Origin: Glossina fuscipes
Lineage: Eukaryota; Arthropoda; Insecta; Diptera; Glossinidae
Direction: 5' to 3'
Length of the DNA: 64,000 bases
Assembly (NCBI RefSeq): GCF_014805625.2
Contig: NW_023998414.1
Location: 19,047,280-19,111,279, forward strand
Positions 61,801 to 64,000 of the stretch are shown piece by piece. The translations under genes were made by a program, and so were the position numbers. Numbering within the stretch: position 1 is the stretch's first letter; each line of letters begins with the position of its first letter. The notes beneath the pieces were generated by a model. That model searched no databases, had not been told where the DNA came from, and was given only the letters and a program-made list of their open reading frames with translations.

Positions 61801-62937
61801 TACACCCCCACAGAGTCAATTATACAAAAATCTTCGATGCCTGTACGCAATTCACTGCCAGAAGATCGCGAACCAATCGACGATATATTAAATCAAAACG
61901 ATCAATACTCACCAGAGACATCAGTTATTATACGAGTCTCTACGTCGCAAGAGAGTCCGCCCAACGTTATTCAGAAACGTCAAGGTAAGGCTTTAGTGCC
62001 TGAGGTCATAAGAGAAGCGGTAGAAACTTCGACAATTTCGCTCGAAGGTCTATTCGAAAATGCCCGTAAAGCGAAAGTCTCCAATACCATTGATGGAACG
62101 CAAGCACACATTCATATTAACTCTCAAAATAACGATGCGAAAATAGCTGTAGATTCAATTTCAACCGATTACCCTGAAGCTTCAGATGACAAAAACATTA
62201 ATATTTCTTCAAATGTTCCATTGATCGCATGGCTTAACGGAAGTAATGGGGAAAGACAAGAAATTGCAATTTTGAAAAACTCTCCTATACCACTTAAAAA
62301 TAATGATACAGAACAAAAATCAACTTTATCGTCTCAGTTTATACAAGAGGACGCCACAACGATTGGCTCAAATTTGGGCAATTTTAAAGTCAGTACCGTA
62401 CCAACCACCCTATTCCCTACATATGTAAGACCTATAGTACCCCTACTAAGACCAGAATCCAATGAATCCTCACCCCTCGTTATATCTATAGCTAATCTAG
62501 ACAAAGTTATACTTAGTAAGGTGAAAAAGACAGACTCACCAGCACTTTTAACAAACAATCTGCACAGCTCCATCGTAAATCCTTCATTACTTAGTAAAAC
62601 CCCGCAAAATGTACGTTTATCCAACTCATTTGCTACAAAAAATAATAATAATACCTTAGACTCACCGATTAGTGATGATTCTAGAGGCGCTTCCTCTAAT
62701 CGTTTAGTTTCTTATATCAAACCTTCCATAAATCCTGCAAAGCATCCAAATCTTACAGAAAAGAAATCCAAACCCGATACACCTACTGAGATGTATACTA
62801 TATTTGAGGGTTCCAGTGTTGGTAGTACAACAACAAGTTCACTTGGCAACAAAATTAGTGAAATTATTAGCTTTAGTACAGAAACGCACGTAATTCGAAA
62901 AAAAAGGCCTAGAAAATTGAATTCAGAAAGCACTTAA
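9210..62937 (+). CDS. Cht6: Cht6-like group VI chitinase, whole gene (spliced, possible -1 frameshift)
   Basis: Secreted glycoside hydrolase family 18 chitinase predicted to cleave beta-1,4-GlcNAc links in cuticular or extracellular chitin. Proposed coding exons are 9210-9218, 44331-44391, 45269-45454, 45530-46044, 46129-46580, 46644-46945, 47009-47198, 47271-48236 and 48304 onward; every junction has GT-AG ends and matching phase. Order: signal peptide, GH18 domain, linker, CBM14 domain, then a very long low-complexity Thr/Ser/Asn/Glu-rich tail. One GH18, one CBM14 and a giant tail is the known architecture of insect group VI chitinases (Drosophila Cht6). Frame 0 stops at 52562-52564 (about 2313 residues). 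The -1 frame stays open to 62937, so a frameshifted product would be about 5771 residues. The GH18/CBM14 assignment is firm; orthology to Cht6 rests on architecture; the first exon and the frame junction are inferences. Confidence 0.88.
13570..14100. repeat. Interspersed repeat B
   Basis: Shares ordered text with about 590-870 (same direction), and with 21880-22170 and 22340-22530 (opposite direction): the GTAGGCGCTATCTTCTT block, the CCATTTTCAA...CCAATGTTT block, the CAGAATTTGATGC block and the GTCTCTGAAGTTTCCTT block. An AT microsatellite sits at 13990-14008. No coding capacity. Boundaries approximate. Confidence 0.6.
21880..22530. repeat. Interspersed repeat B, inverted copies
   Basis: Two adjacent segments match the reverse complement of family B: the CATTGGAAGTTC...CATTGAAAATGAGG text near 22070-22120, and the CCTATCGCCTATAAATATGC text near 22465-22490. 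The neighbouring CTTCGGAGACACCACAAAG at about 21923 corresponds to the TCTCTGAAG block. Non-coding. Confidence 0.5.
22923..22970. repeat. Poly-A run (48 bases)
   Basis: Homopolymer following ordinary AT-rich DNA; could be the tail of a retroposed sequence but no source element is recognisable upstream. Confidence 0.95.
24540..25590 (+). repeat. Interspersed repeat C, copy 2 (tRNA-like core)
   Basis: Homologous and inverted relative to the copy at 3310-4460. At about 25176-25250 the text resembles a tRNA gene: a TAGTCCAGTTGTTAAGG box-A-like start, an anticodon-type arm TCCGG/TCGGA around a 7-base loop, and a degenerate box B (AAGTTCATCTC). A second box-B-like GAGTTCGAAACC lies near 24994-25010. 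The arms do not form a clean cloverleaf, so this is a tRNA-derived repeat rather than a working tRNA gene. Confidence 0.7.
26425..27420 (+). repeat. Interspersed repeat A, long copy
   Basis: Starts with CACCCTACATCACTTGTGATAC, continues with a run resembling GATAGATCCACTTT, a CTGTCCGTTT segment and a CCTCTCATCTAACC segment, then AT-rich text shared with about 36400-37340. Shorter related copies lie at about 1515-1720, 8287-8570 (minus strand), 16395-16590, 27755-27930, 29310-29620 and 42178-42300. No coding capacity or terminal repeats seen; copies are strongly diverged. Boundaries are approximate. Confidence 0.65.
32850..33850 (-). mobile_element. Unclassified GC-richer block, possible decayed retroelement
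   Basis: This 1-kb stretch is distinctly less AT-rich than its surroundings. On the minus strand it has a promoter-like GTATATAAGCCGAGAG at about 33820-33835, followed after about 150 bases by an open frame starting MPLKKELKLRFAREVTFTG (33651 downward), which after one stop continues as LDKSKPKLGKSEVTLVVDRG. The order promoter then a frame with stops suggests a dead mobile element. No family motif was recognised, so the class is open; the plus-strand open frame over the same bases looks like a shadow. Confidence 0.4.
34589..34628. repeat. Poly-T run (40 bases)
   Basis: Homopolymer about 320 bases before the mariner. It may be a minus-strand poly-A tail, but no element text is recognised on its right side. 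Confidence 0.95.
34952..36134 (+). mobile_element. Mariner transposon, mellifera-type, with intact ends
   Basis: A DNA transposon of 1183 bp flanked by TA dinucleotides (34950-34951 and 36135-36136), the standard mariner target duplication. Its terminal inverted repeats are perfect over 32 bp (34952-34983 and 36103-36134). The transposase resembles the mellifera subfamily by its text (for example VKDAPRTGRPVVENVDK, LDVWMPHQLTEKNMMDRISI). It lies within the proposed Cht6 intron in the sense direction. The perfect ends suggest a fairly recent insertion; the coding damage suggests it cannot move unaided. Confidence 0.95.
35041..36059 (+). pseudogene. Broken mariner transposase
   Basis: The frame begins with MLVGKVTKMEVNKEKIRYIL (ATG at 35044 or 35068), a helix-turn-helix N-terminus, then the catalytic core. 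The first catalytic Asp is in TGDEKW (35524-35526), the second in HQDNARPH (35775-35777) and the third in SPDLAPSDYH (35880-35882). The last two are separated by exactly 34 residues, the mariner D,D34D signature. Breaks: a small in-frame loss after SWSKSGEAPQ, a TAA stop at 35665-35667, a further TGA and frameshift near 35708, and a deletion near 36030 that garbles the C-terminus. The protein is therefore non-functional although all three acidic residues survive. Confidence 0.93.
36400..37340 (+). repeat. Interspersed repeat A, second long copy
   Basis: Shares ordered blocks with 26425-27420: the TGATGAAAATTCGTTCATAATA segment (about 36700), the GAACTTGAACCACATAGGTTTATT segment (about 36765) and the CAAATTTGCTAAATTTAGAT segment (about 37025). 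It lies directly 3' of the mariner at 34952-36134. No coding content recognised. Confidence 0.55.
37839..37880. repeat. GA microsatellite
   Basis: Pure GA dinucleotide array followed by degenerate CAGACAGAGA units. GA arrays can bind GAGA factor in flies, but nothing else here marks a regulatory element. Confidence 0.95.
40640..41000 (+). pseudogene. Decayed mariner remnant, irritans-like
   Basis: Translated fragments match a mariner transposase in order: FREGREEIPNTLTTDENVER, KKIIMENHRITHGSCHEICP, ILGIKSVTTKFV, then after a large internal deletion PPYSPHLIIHSFFLFPKLK. In intact relatives the last block holds the third catalytic Asp, but here both Asp positions have changed (SPHLIIHS). Stops follow KFVRK and the central catalytic region is missing. 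No terminal repeats were found. An old dead copy unrelated in sequence to the one at 34952. Confidence 0.75.
42480..43920 (+). mobile_element. Decayed LINE (non-LTR retrotransposon) ORF2 remnant
   Basis: Broken frames in order resemble the endonuclease and reverse transcriptase of a jockey/I-like LINE. An endonuclease start, CHLNSRSFNKPKIDYMN, is at about 42727-42780; further endonuclease-like text (VEISDHNEIRLVVCAYNPSS) is near 43008-43070. The reverse transcriptase motif FIMIDFCKAFDRVNRSLLLEK is near 43397-43458, and a late RT-type block, NNLKLNLLKNKSRI, near 43690-43735. Stops and frameshifts are frequent and the YADD region is not intact. Both ends are uncertain; clade assignment is tentative. 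Confidence 0.75.
44331..44391 (+). CDS. Cht6: Cht6 exon: signal peptide
   Basis: The acceptor TTTCTTGTCTTTACAG precedes 44331 and the donor GTGAGT follows 44391. The 20 full codons read LPKGTLWSAFVLLWTLLFIN, with a Lys followed by a hydrophobic core, which is a signal-peptide n/h-region. The exon ends one base into a codon, completed as Gly by the next exon. No in-frame ATG lies within it (the internal ATG at 44348 is out of frame), so the start codon must come from an upstream exon. Confidence 0.8.
45269..45454 (+). CDS. Cht6: Cht6 exon: start of GH18 domain
   Basis: The acceptor ends at 45268 (ACATTCAG) and the donor is GTAATT after 45454. With the G carried over from the previous exon the frame reads GVNSEGRIVCYYTNWSVYRP, then PYLCTHLIYAFGGF. 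The CYYTNW strand and THLIYAF strand are the beta-1 and beta-2 signatures of insect GH18 chitinases. It enters and leaves in phase 1. The Arg-Pro-Gly region after YYTNWSVY matches the usual substrate-groove start. Confidence 0.93.
45530..46044 (+). CDS. Cht6: Cht6 exon: GH18 catalytic core
   Basis: This exon holds conserved GH18 motif I (KTMIAIGGW) and the catalytic motif II FDGIDLDWEYP at 45700-45732, whose Glu codon (45724-45726) is the general acid, so the enzyme should be active. Motif III reads NVLTYDFHSSHEPS, a variant of the usual MTYDxxG. The donor GTAAGT follows 46044; the exon ends in phase 0. The acceptor TTTCTCAAAAAG at 45529 has only a short pyrimidine stretch, yet the phase fits and the joined text GGYAKFTGLK is normal for the family. 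Confidence 0.95.
46129..46580 (+). CDS. Cht6: Cht6 exon: end of GH18 domain
   Basis: The exon begins after CTTTTTAG at 46128 with DYSIKYYLKAGADRNKLVLG, followed by IPTYGRSY and GYLAFYEIC, and then the terminal GH18 motif IV, GGIMFWSIDNDDFRG. These are the standard second-half landmarks of insect chitinases, including the alpha+beta insertion region. It ends with MFDAMG and a GTAATG donor in phase 2. No frame damage is seen. Confidence 0.94.
46644..46945 (+). CDS. Cht6: Cht6 exon: linker between GH18 and CBM14
   Basis: Phase 2 entry at 46644 restores a Gly codon, then LGINEVSKSSAPRKSNRSRN. The exon is hydrophilic, Arg/Ser/Thr-rich, and ends with a run of Thr and Pro (TTTPPPPTTPDPGTG) before a GTAAGT donor at 46946. 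It has no recognisable fold and fits the flexible, probably O-glycosylated linker found in insect chitinases. Confidence 0.85.
47009..47198 (+). CDS. Cht6: Cht6 exon: CBM14 chitin-binding domain
   Basis: One exon carries a full peritrophin-A (CBM14) domain: DFKCEDEGFYQHPRDC, then KKYYWC, FTCPSGLYFNPAADSC and NVPC. All six cysteines and the aromatic residues of the fold are present. The acceptor is TTTTCTTAG ending at 47008 and the donor GTGAGT after 47198, phases 1 in and 2 out. The domain would anchor the enzyme to chitin. Confidence 0.95.
47271..48236 (+). CDS. Cht6: Cht6 exon: Thr-rich tail, first part
   Basis: Entry after TACTTTAG at 47270 gives KSTTAAPVTK, then long runs of Thr/Ala/Ser (mucin-like), an acidic segment (DDEDYMDVEEQHSEEDPK) and a short ordered-looking stretch (KELIELIRRVGGIEELEKHL, 47500-47565) that could form a helix. 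The rest is Ser/Asn/Glu-rich and likely disordered. The donor GTAAGT follows 48236 in phase 2. Junction text VKYKYLERARSN continues into the next exon. Confidence 0.88.
48304..52564 (+). CDS. Cht6: Cht6 exon: tail in frame 0, up to the TAG stop
   Basis: About 1420 codons uninterrupted from the acceptor at 48303. Composition is Thr/Ser/Asn/Lys/Glu-rich with many Asn-X-Ser/Thr sequons and no predicted fold. Embedded are short basic patches, for example PKRRGRPT (about 49298), RRKVLRPRNQ (about 51497) and RRKFLRRPVV (about 51838). Frame 0 closes at TAG 52562-52564 after MTRPRSQ. The exon itself runs on, without a convincing splice donor, into the -1 frame, which is open from 52531 onward. Confidence 0.85.
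52534..52575 (+). promoter_or_regulatory. Candidate programmed -1 ribosomal frameshift signal
   Basis: The heptamer T_TTT_TTA at 52534-52540 lies in register with frame 0 (codons CAT TTT TTA), the arrangement needed for simultaneous -1 slippage of both tRNAs. An 8-nt spacer (52541-52548) follows, then a perfect 8-bp stem, CCCCAGGT (52549-52556) with ACCTGGGG (52568-52575), six of whose pairs are GC, in an AT-rich gene. The 11-nt loop contains the frame-0 TAG. Spacing and elements match known viral and retroelement sites. Alternatives: one T lost from the T6 run in assembly, or an intron from 52555 to 52610 with a weak GTCACA donor. Confidence 0.6.
52540..62937 (+). CDS. Cht6: Cht6 tail in the -1 frame (3465 codons), giant low-complexity extension
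   Basis: An uninterrupted reading frame of 3465 codons starts right at the proposed slip site and ends at TAA 62935-62937. It has the same Thr/Ser/Asn/Glu-rich, sequon-rich composition as the upstream tail, so it is almost certainly the same protein. It contains tandem repeats at 53137-57420, basic patches (about 58429, 58690, 60140, 62897), a long Asp/Glu tract (about 60565-60680) and an end reading RKKRPRKLNSEST. It has no plausible start codon with its own promoter, so expression requires a frameshift, a cryptic splice, or correction of an assembly error at 52534-52539. That so long a frame has stayed open argues that it is translated. Confidence 0.82.
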   Translation, partial: NDTPQVTVGYLGNKSIESDEIKARPLKHSIRLIIRPTKVKESEKTKTSRNMEEVDVENRSDPLIKNLATFNKSNKPAIRKLVSSEYLSRNDQTANKIINLTDQPDPENLFTNNIMISKFSAWNNSIENNGTEEKTRFLTNHYLNNTTFSHTYNHSLDTYPYVNRLPPSKLSNITEIIKSNFTKTFIKDLEQQPKISTFKHISTAQLEVDHLDDATSVELHDATVLSFERNLNEDEEQRKKAIKSFQQNSEFNTPTEVAISEMVDDSIKFTTAFVDREFATGAPDLKTSPNSSYPGTLHKNTKGSKINQSALKEEKILKIFVNRAKDEEGNANPTTISPATTEIFHKDGHIENLNDLVVSTSQHPVITTKSQDFVESFTVAPELMKLYEAINRPKISKALLNENQNNRSNVKEDQKEDENGLAFRSDETEVDGLQLKAAISASSLTDDDNATDDEFVTTTLTPLFTEHEDENASEDQNTTEDPYNQGIISQDTDTANLNTKLVSPLTKDLERELQLPTSSHEKNMQQSIIEHISTTNSEIDYLDDAANIKLDDAIGEKMEDSIKFTTTRADQGFTTDAPNFSKTITIASRLRKLYESAYRSKNNQSVLRKLKGAKDFANKVDTEERNVNSTTISPRTSEIFYEDEDIAKLEELVSSTTRYPVITTESPDFAENTTIAAISASSLTDNVNATDDEFVTTSSTSLFVEREDQNTTEDSFNQGITSQDTNTANLRGELRNTLTKNHASQLDSDDKNLQQPTIKQISTVYLESDHLDDETDIKFHNATAFDVSANVEDSIKFTSPKADERHAKDAQDLSKMITSVSRLRKLYENTNRSKNNQSVLKKIKDLRDFANKMETEERNVNPNTISPATTEIFHKDGSIEHLREHFRSTSQHQVITTESEDFVESFTVAPELMKLYEAINRPKISKALLNENQNNRSNVKEDQKEDENGLAFRSDETEVDGLQLKAAISASSLTDDDNATDDEFVTTTPTPLFTEHEDENASEDQNTTEDPYNQGIISKDTDTANLNTELVSPLTKDLERELQVPTFSHEKNIQQPIIKHISTTNSEIDYLDDAANIKLDDAIGENMEDSIKSIRTKADQGFTTDAPNFSKTITIASKLRKLYESAYRSKNNQSVLRKVKGAKDFANRAKDEEGNTNPTTISPATTEIFHKDGHIENLNDLVVSTSQHPVITTESQDFVESFTVAPELMKLYEAINRPKISKALLNENQNNRSNVKEDQKEDENGLAFRSDETEDDGLQLKAAISASSLTDDDNATDDQFITTSPTPLLTEHEDQNTTEDSYNQGITSQGTNTANISGKLIKTFTMNGESQLEVPIFSGGKNFQQPTIKHISTTNLETGHLDDAANIKLHDTIAFDVSEKVEESVRFPTRKIHQGFTTSTPSLTKTIIGASRLRQVYENANKSKNNQSVMNKVKSLKDFANKVEAEGRNVNPSTVSSDSAEMFHKDEDEEGLKALIASSTPYPVITTELLVSVESLTIPPELKELDEAVIRSKINENEYNRFNVEKVQKEDKNISVFSSEHMKQFIAKGSGDDHLHVSDVVSISLTVDKINTTKDGLVTNTQPSLISAVNYQSTTEQTTVIDNSIDDSYNEEITTPIREERPAIEEKNSGKNDETLSFSVQEMNEYTKQPKERKLIENPIRKSLKNFVQEQRVKSLIAEKSYKDKSKKEDKDNDDLSPDHVTNIYNTSSMSGEENASVETTLLSHGHENNTEYNHNRTESVLTNEKMFLKLSTNNFKNNSGNENIAYKGDIADQAINSNNLSSIPSLDTNRSSTVANYFNKLNTNSRDIVYRTNIKSRNHSEKRLQRNDLRNDVKVNNTRKHAVNFNNLREGNVKQGVNFSDNVVVNNDYNVNFKRRFQKYHFNRSRFLTPTITTGVTTTSTTTTEKYATKESQDSAHVASVKVNYLVDVEQTREIKEYNLESSTIIIPESTTPETLSSPAPTLRRIKILRHRRPLAGLTNNSYLPENVTSARITNTTTTANIETQNSDILSTIRQADEKLETTDIKYLTKTHNINQTETFSLNTVTPPKRFRKVIRKIIKPMNLTNRATITIKTTTETASTVKLTSTEPTIIPFSGKKQNNSRYDYNRNIKIPAYQKKSNFDGKEDNNENALNANKKNETVFNGKANKLNIQPANLNIYKSSSSEGVQLDKYKNKASSVSTKETFLFDHDNYDESSDEQEENENENISDEVKDKNFQNREEEMENKEDMEIEEDLQTTNDDDDFINLELEKATHTPLMYTDELEVTENNQDTASNSESRIENKSIDFTKESPSDIPKAQLLNQHDYTGSIYDNSDKDKNSETISPTPSKLNSTVRKTVSKGVNVPNISQTDDSDKPLRRNNTQTNEREESNPFDEETITSSLKTFGTNRTKDLPNSKTNTFLVDGEILNTELKKQVKDANTEGETLPVQTLSETIRKIGEPEQLLSVKTNTYSREKTAIQSSDDSNIENETVSAKSAVENEENFDFYESNGRKLIDAQILTSPEIGLTSEIPQTTRRNLIPDTTTPRPSVRPTFRRKVIIKKPSLSVLPSSNSPTPSAAKLPTSDSTKKYTRPNAGRFVPHNANNRKSAQNYVKTDSRTPPTFNLSRLKAQDTLKIIPNEEYSRDSGDAAEEIMAKRKKVEEHEEDVSVLRPAIVKQFPFSKKSNDNSSKINKQLESIEEDDDYDDGEIEDEDDDEEDEEEDDEEEEEIEENKATENSHNYLEKSFSLSQSTADKLPITTRPGGNVPFNSRASNAPNRNESKNNYKSHSAETRAKSRSRIVNRPQGVAVPNLTIKPIALDFERTTVPVPTKPAPFVPSYTPSYERKYTGPSTEATAVLDNINPLIEDLNIEALNARNKKIFDINSKKHTTLKPKLLIPTVKFSNQTNLESALESQVPNTVQNTAYEVHESYSSGQQSDGGFATTTTPKTLENTMGTNTEDKQHEYHINHDINANEIFSQDHDNYLGLTTTQPPSTTLLHVFTLSDDEQSTRPSNSGADAIPRLIFERVRPKHKVIEINRVVEIHSKEEKLRRKSKANQIVPIGGPSPLKVESLPHVEQLGEISVVKYVHLVDGSDIKVEGHSTVTDYTPTESIIQKSSMPVRNSLPEDREPIDDILNQNDQYSPETSVIIRVSTSQESPPNVIQKRQGKALVPEVIREAVETSTISLEGLFENARKAKVSNTIDGTQAHIHINSQNNDAKIAVDSISTDYPEASDDKNINISSNVPLIAWLNGSNGERQEIAILKNSPIPLKNNDTEQKSTLSSQFIQEDATTIGSNLGNFKVSTVPTTLFPTYVRPIVPLLRPESNESSPLVISIANLDKVILSKVKKTDSPALLTNNLHSSIVNPSLLSKTPQNVRLSNSFATKNNNNTLDSPISDDSRGASSNRLVSYIKPSINPAKHPNLTEKKSKPDTPTEMYTIFEGSSVGSTTTSSLGNKISEIISFSTETHVIRKKRPRKLNSEST
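53137..57420 (+). repeat. Five tandem coding repeats in the Cht6 tail
   Basis: Units begin with H/Q-IST followed by a DHLDDA/DYLDDA-type motif at 53137, 54130, 54817, 55717 and 56587. They measure about 331, 229, 300, 290 and 277 residues. Each continues with SIKF, SKNNQSV, NPTTISPATTEIF, PVITTES, LKAAISASSLTDD and NTTEDPYNQG blocks. The DNA around 53674, 55260 and 56149 is nearly identical over more than 250 bases, whereas other parts have diverged, so the array has been homogenised locally. Unit 2 lacks the middle block. Repeat boundaries are approximate. Confidence 0.9.
60565..60684 (+). other. Acidic Asp/Glu tract in the tail
   Basis: About 40 codons are almost all Asp or Glu (for example DDEEDEEEDDEEEEEIEE), encoded by GAT/GAA/GAG runs. 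Such tracts are typically disordered and may bind calcium or basic partners; no function is assigned. Its purine-rich DNA is also a low-complexity stretch that can mislead alignments. Confidence 0.8.
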
Positions 62938-63938
62938 AGTCAAGCATGCAACATAAACGCGAGCTTCTTTCTCGAATTTCTATTTAATGCAGTATATATA
63001 TTTATATATTTATGCATAAGATATATGTATATTATTATTATTTATATAGAGGAGTTATTATATATTCCTAACTATTGTGCTTTTTCTCTTATAATTTTCA
63101 TTATTGAAACTCTTAAAGTTGCAAAAGTTATTACGCCATGTACTACACTTGATCGATATTTATCGAAACTATACAAACTTCACAAACGAAACTAAAGAAT
63201 TCGCCAAAAAGCACATTCATCTTTACGTTTAACTTACGTAACGTACTTTGCTTCCAAAAAACAAAAAAAAAAAAAAACGCCTCCGATTCTGTTTTTAAAC
63301 ATGCTTGACTTAATTATAAGTGCGCGACCGAAATTCAAAATATGTCTCGAGATCAGTTTTTCTACTCGCTAGGAATTGATATTTAATTTAATTAATAACA
63401 AAACAATTTATGTTAAAATTGTAATAATTATTGATCCGAGATCGCTTAATAACATAAAAATATATGTATATATATTGTAACGATATCAGTACATGATCGC
63501 CGCCACCAAACCGTTTTGGTTACTTAAAGTTCTACGTTCTACCGTTCTTATATTAAATAATTGGCTGCGTTTGCTTCCTTTCATTTAACTCTCAACCTTT
63601 TGCCGGCAGTTCAAAATTTTAATTTTCTATACAAGCATTAATTGTGCTGTAAAATATATGTTCCACAGCTTTTCTCCATAAGAATTACTAACATTAAATT
63701 AATCTTACTTACATAAATGTTGCCATATATATAACTCAAAATTATTGATTAGTTATGTAAGATATTTTATTTTAATTTTCGTTGTTTCTTTTTCTCAATA
63801 TATATATGTATATCATATGTTGAAATTATAAAGGGAATAAGCAAAGATCGTTAATGCGCTCAGTTTGTAAAGTAGAAATATATATATATATACATATATG
63901 TATATATATCCATACATCTGTTATATGTAGTTAATAAA
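62938..63938 (+). other. Probable Cht6 3' UTR
   Basis: Very AT-rich sequence after the TAA at 62937. Possible polyadenylation signals are ATTAAA at 63552-63557 and 63693-63698 and AATAAA at 63933-63938. No further open frame or splice site is evident. The true 3' end is unknown and may lie outside the window. Confidence 0.45.
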
Positions 63939-64000
63939 TGCAATATAAGTATACTTCTAAACAAATAATTTGCTTACATAATATATGTAGAAAGAAACAA

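Noticed and set aside
63460..63910. Pumilio-type TGTATATA sites in the 3' UTR
   Set aside because: They lie in AT/TATA low-complexity runs where such matches are expected by chance.
1..64000. CRISPR arrays, bacterial operons or rRNA
   Set aside because: No regularly spaced direct repeats or rRNA-like text; all signals are those of an insect nuclear genome.

Overview
The window is insect nuclear DNA, most likely from a higher fly (Diptera, perhaps a tephritid or relative). That reading rests on a very AT-rich background, abundant AT/CA/GA microsatellites, mariner and LINE remnants, fly-style splice sites, and one recognisable gene: an orthologue of the insect group VI chitinase Cht6. The species is inferred, not shown. 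A run of 10 N inside a CA repeat marks an assembly gap at 7541-7550.

Layout. Positions 1-9000 hold no convincing gene: old interspersed repeats, a probable solo LTR at 4897-5326 inside an AT microsatellite, and one weak candidate exon on the minus strand near 6160. At about 9015-9218 lies a likely 5' UTR exon ending in a three-codon coding start (M-F-P) and a good splice donor. This fits in phase with a signal-peptide exon at 44331, implying a first intron of about 35 kb. That intron carries several copies of at least three old repeat families, an inverted pair of tRNA-like repeats, a mellifera-type mariner with perfect terminal inverted repeats but a broken transposase (34952-36134), an irritans-like mariner remnant (about 40640-41000) and a decayed LINE (about 42480-43920).

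From 44331 to 62937 the Cht6 exons run on the plus strand and are joined here by hand-checked splice phases. In order they encode a signal peptide, a GH18 catalytic domain with an intact FDGIDLDWEYP motif, a linker, a six-cysteine CBM14 (peritrophin-A) chitin-binding domain, and an enormous Thr/Ser/Asn/Glu-rich tail.

The most striking observation lies inside the tail. The frame-0 reading ends at a TAG at 52562, giving about 2313 residues, but a second open frame of about 3465 codons continues in the -1 frame to 62937. At the junction the sequence has an in-register T_TTT_TTA heptamer (52534-52540), an 8-nt spacer, and a perfect 8-bp GC-rich hairpin (52549-52556 with 52568-52575) whose loop contains the frame-0 stop codon. 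This is the layout of a programmed -1 ribosomal frameshift site. If real, the gene makes a short and a very long (about 5771-residue) secreted chitinase from one mRNA. A missing T in the assembly or an unusual 56-nt intron are the main alternatives. The -1 frame also contains about five tandem repeats of roughly 230-330 residues (53137-57420) with near-identical blocks that suggest recent duplication or gene conversion.
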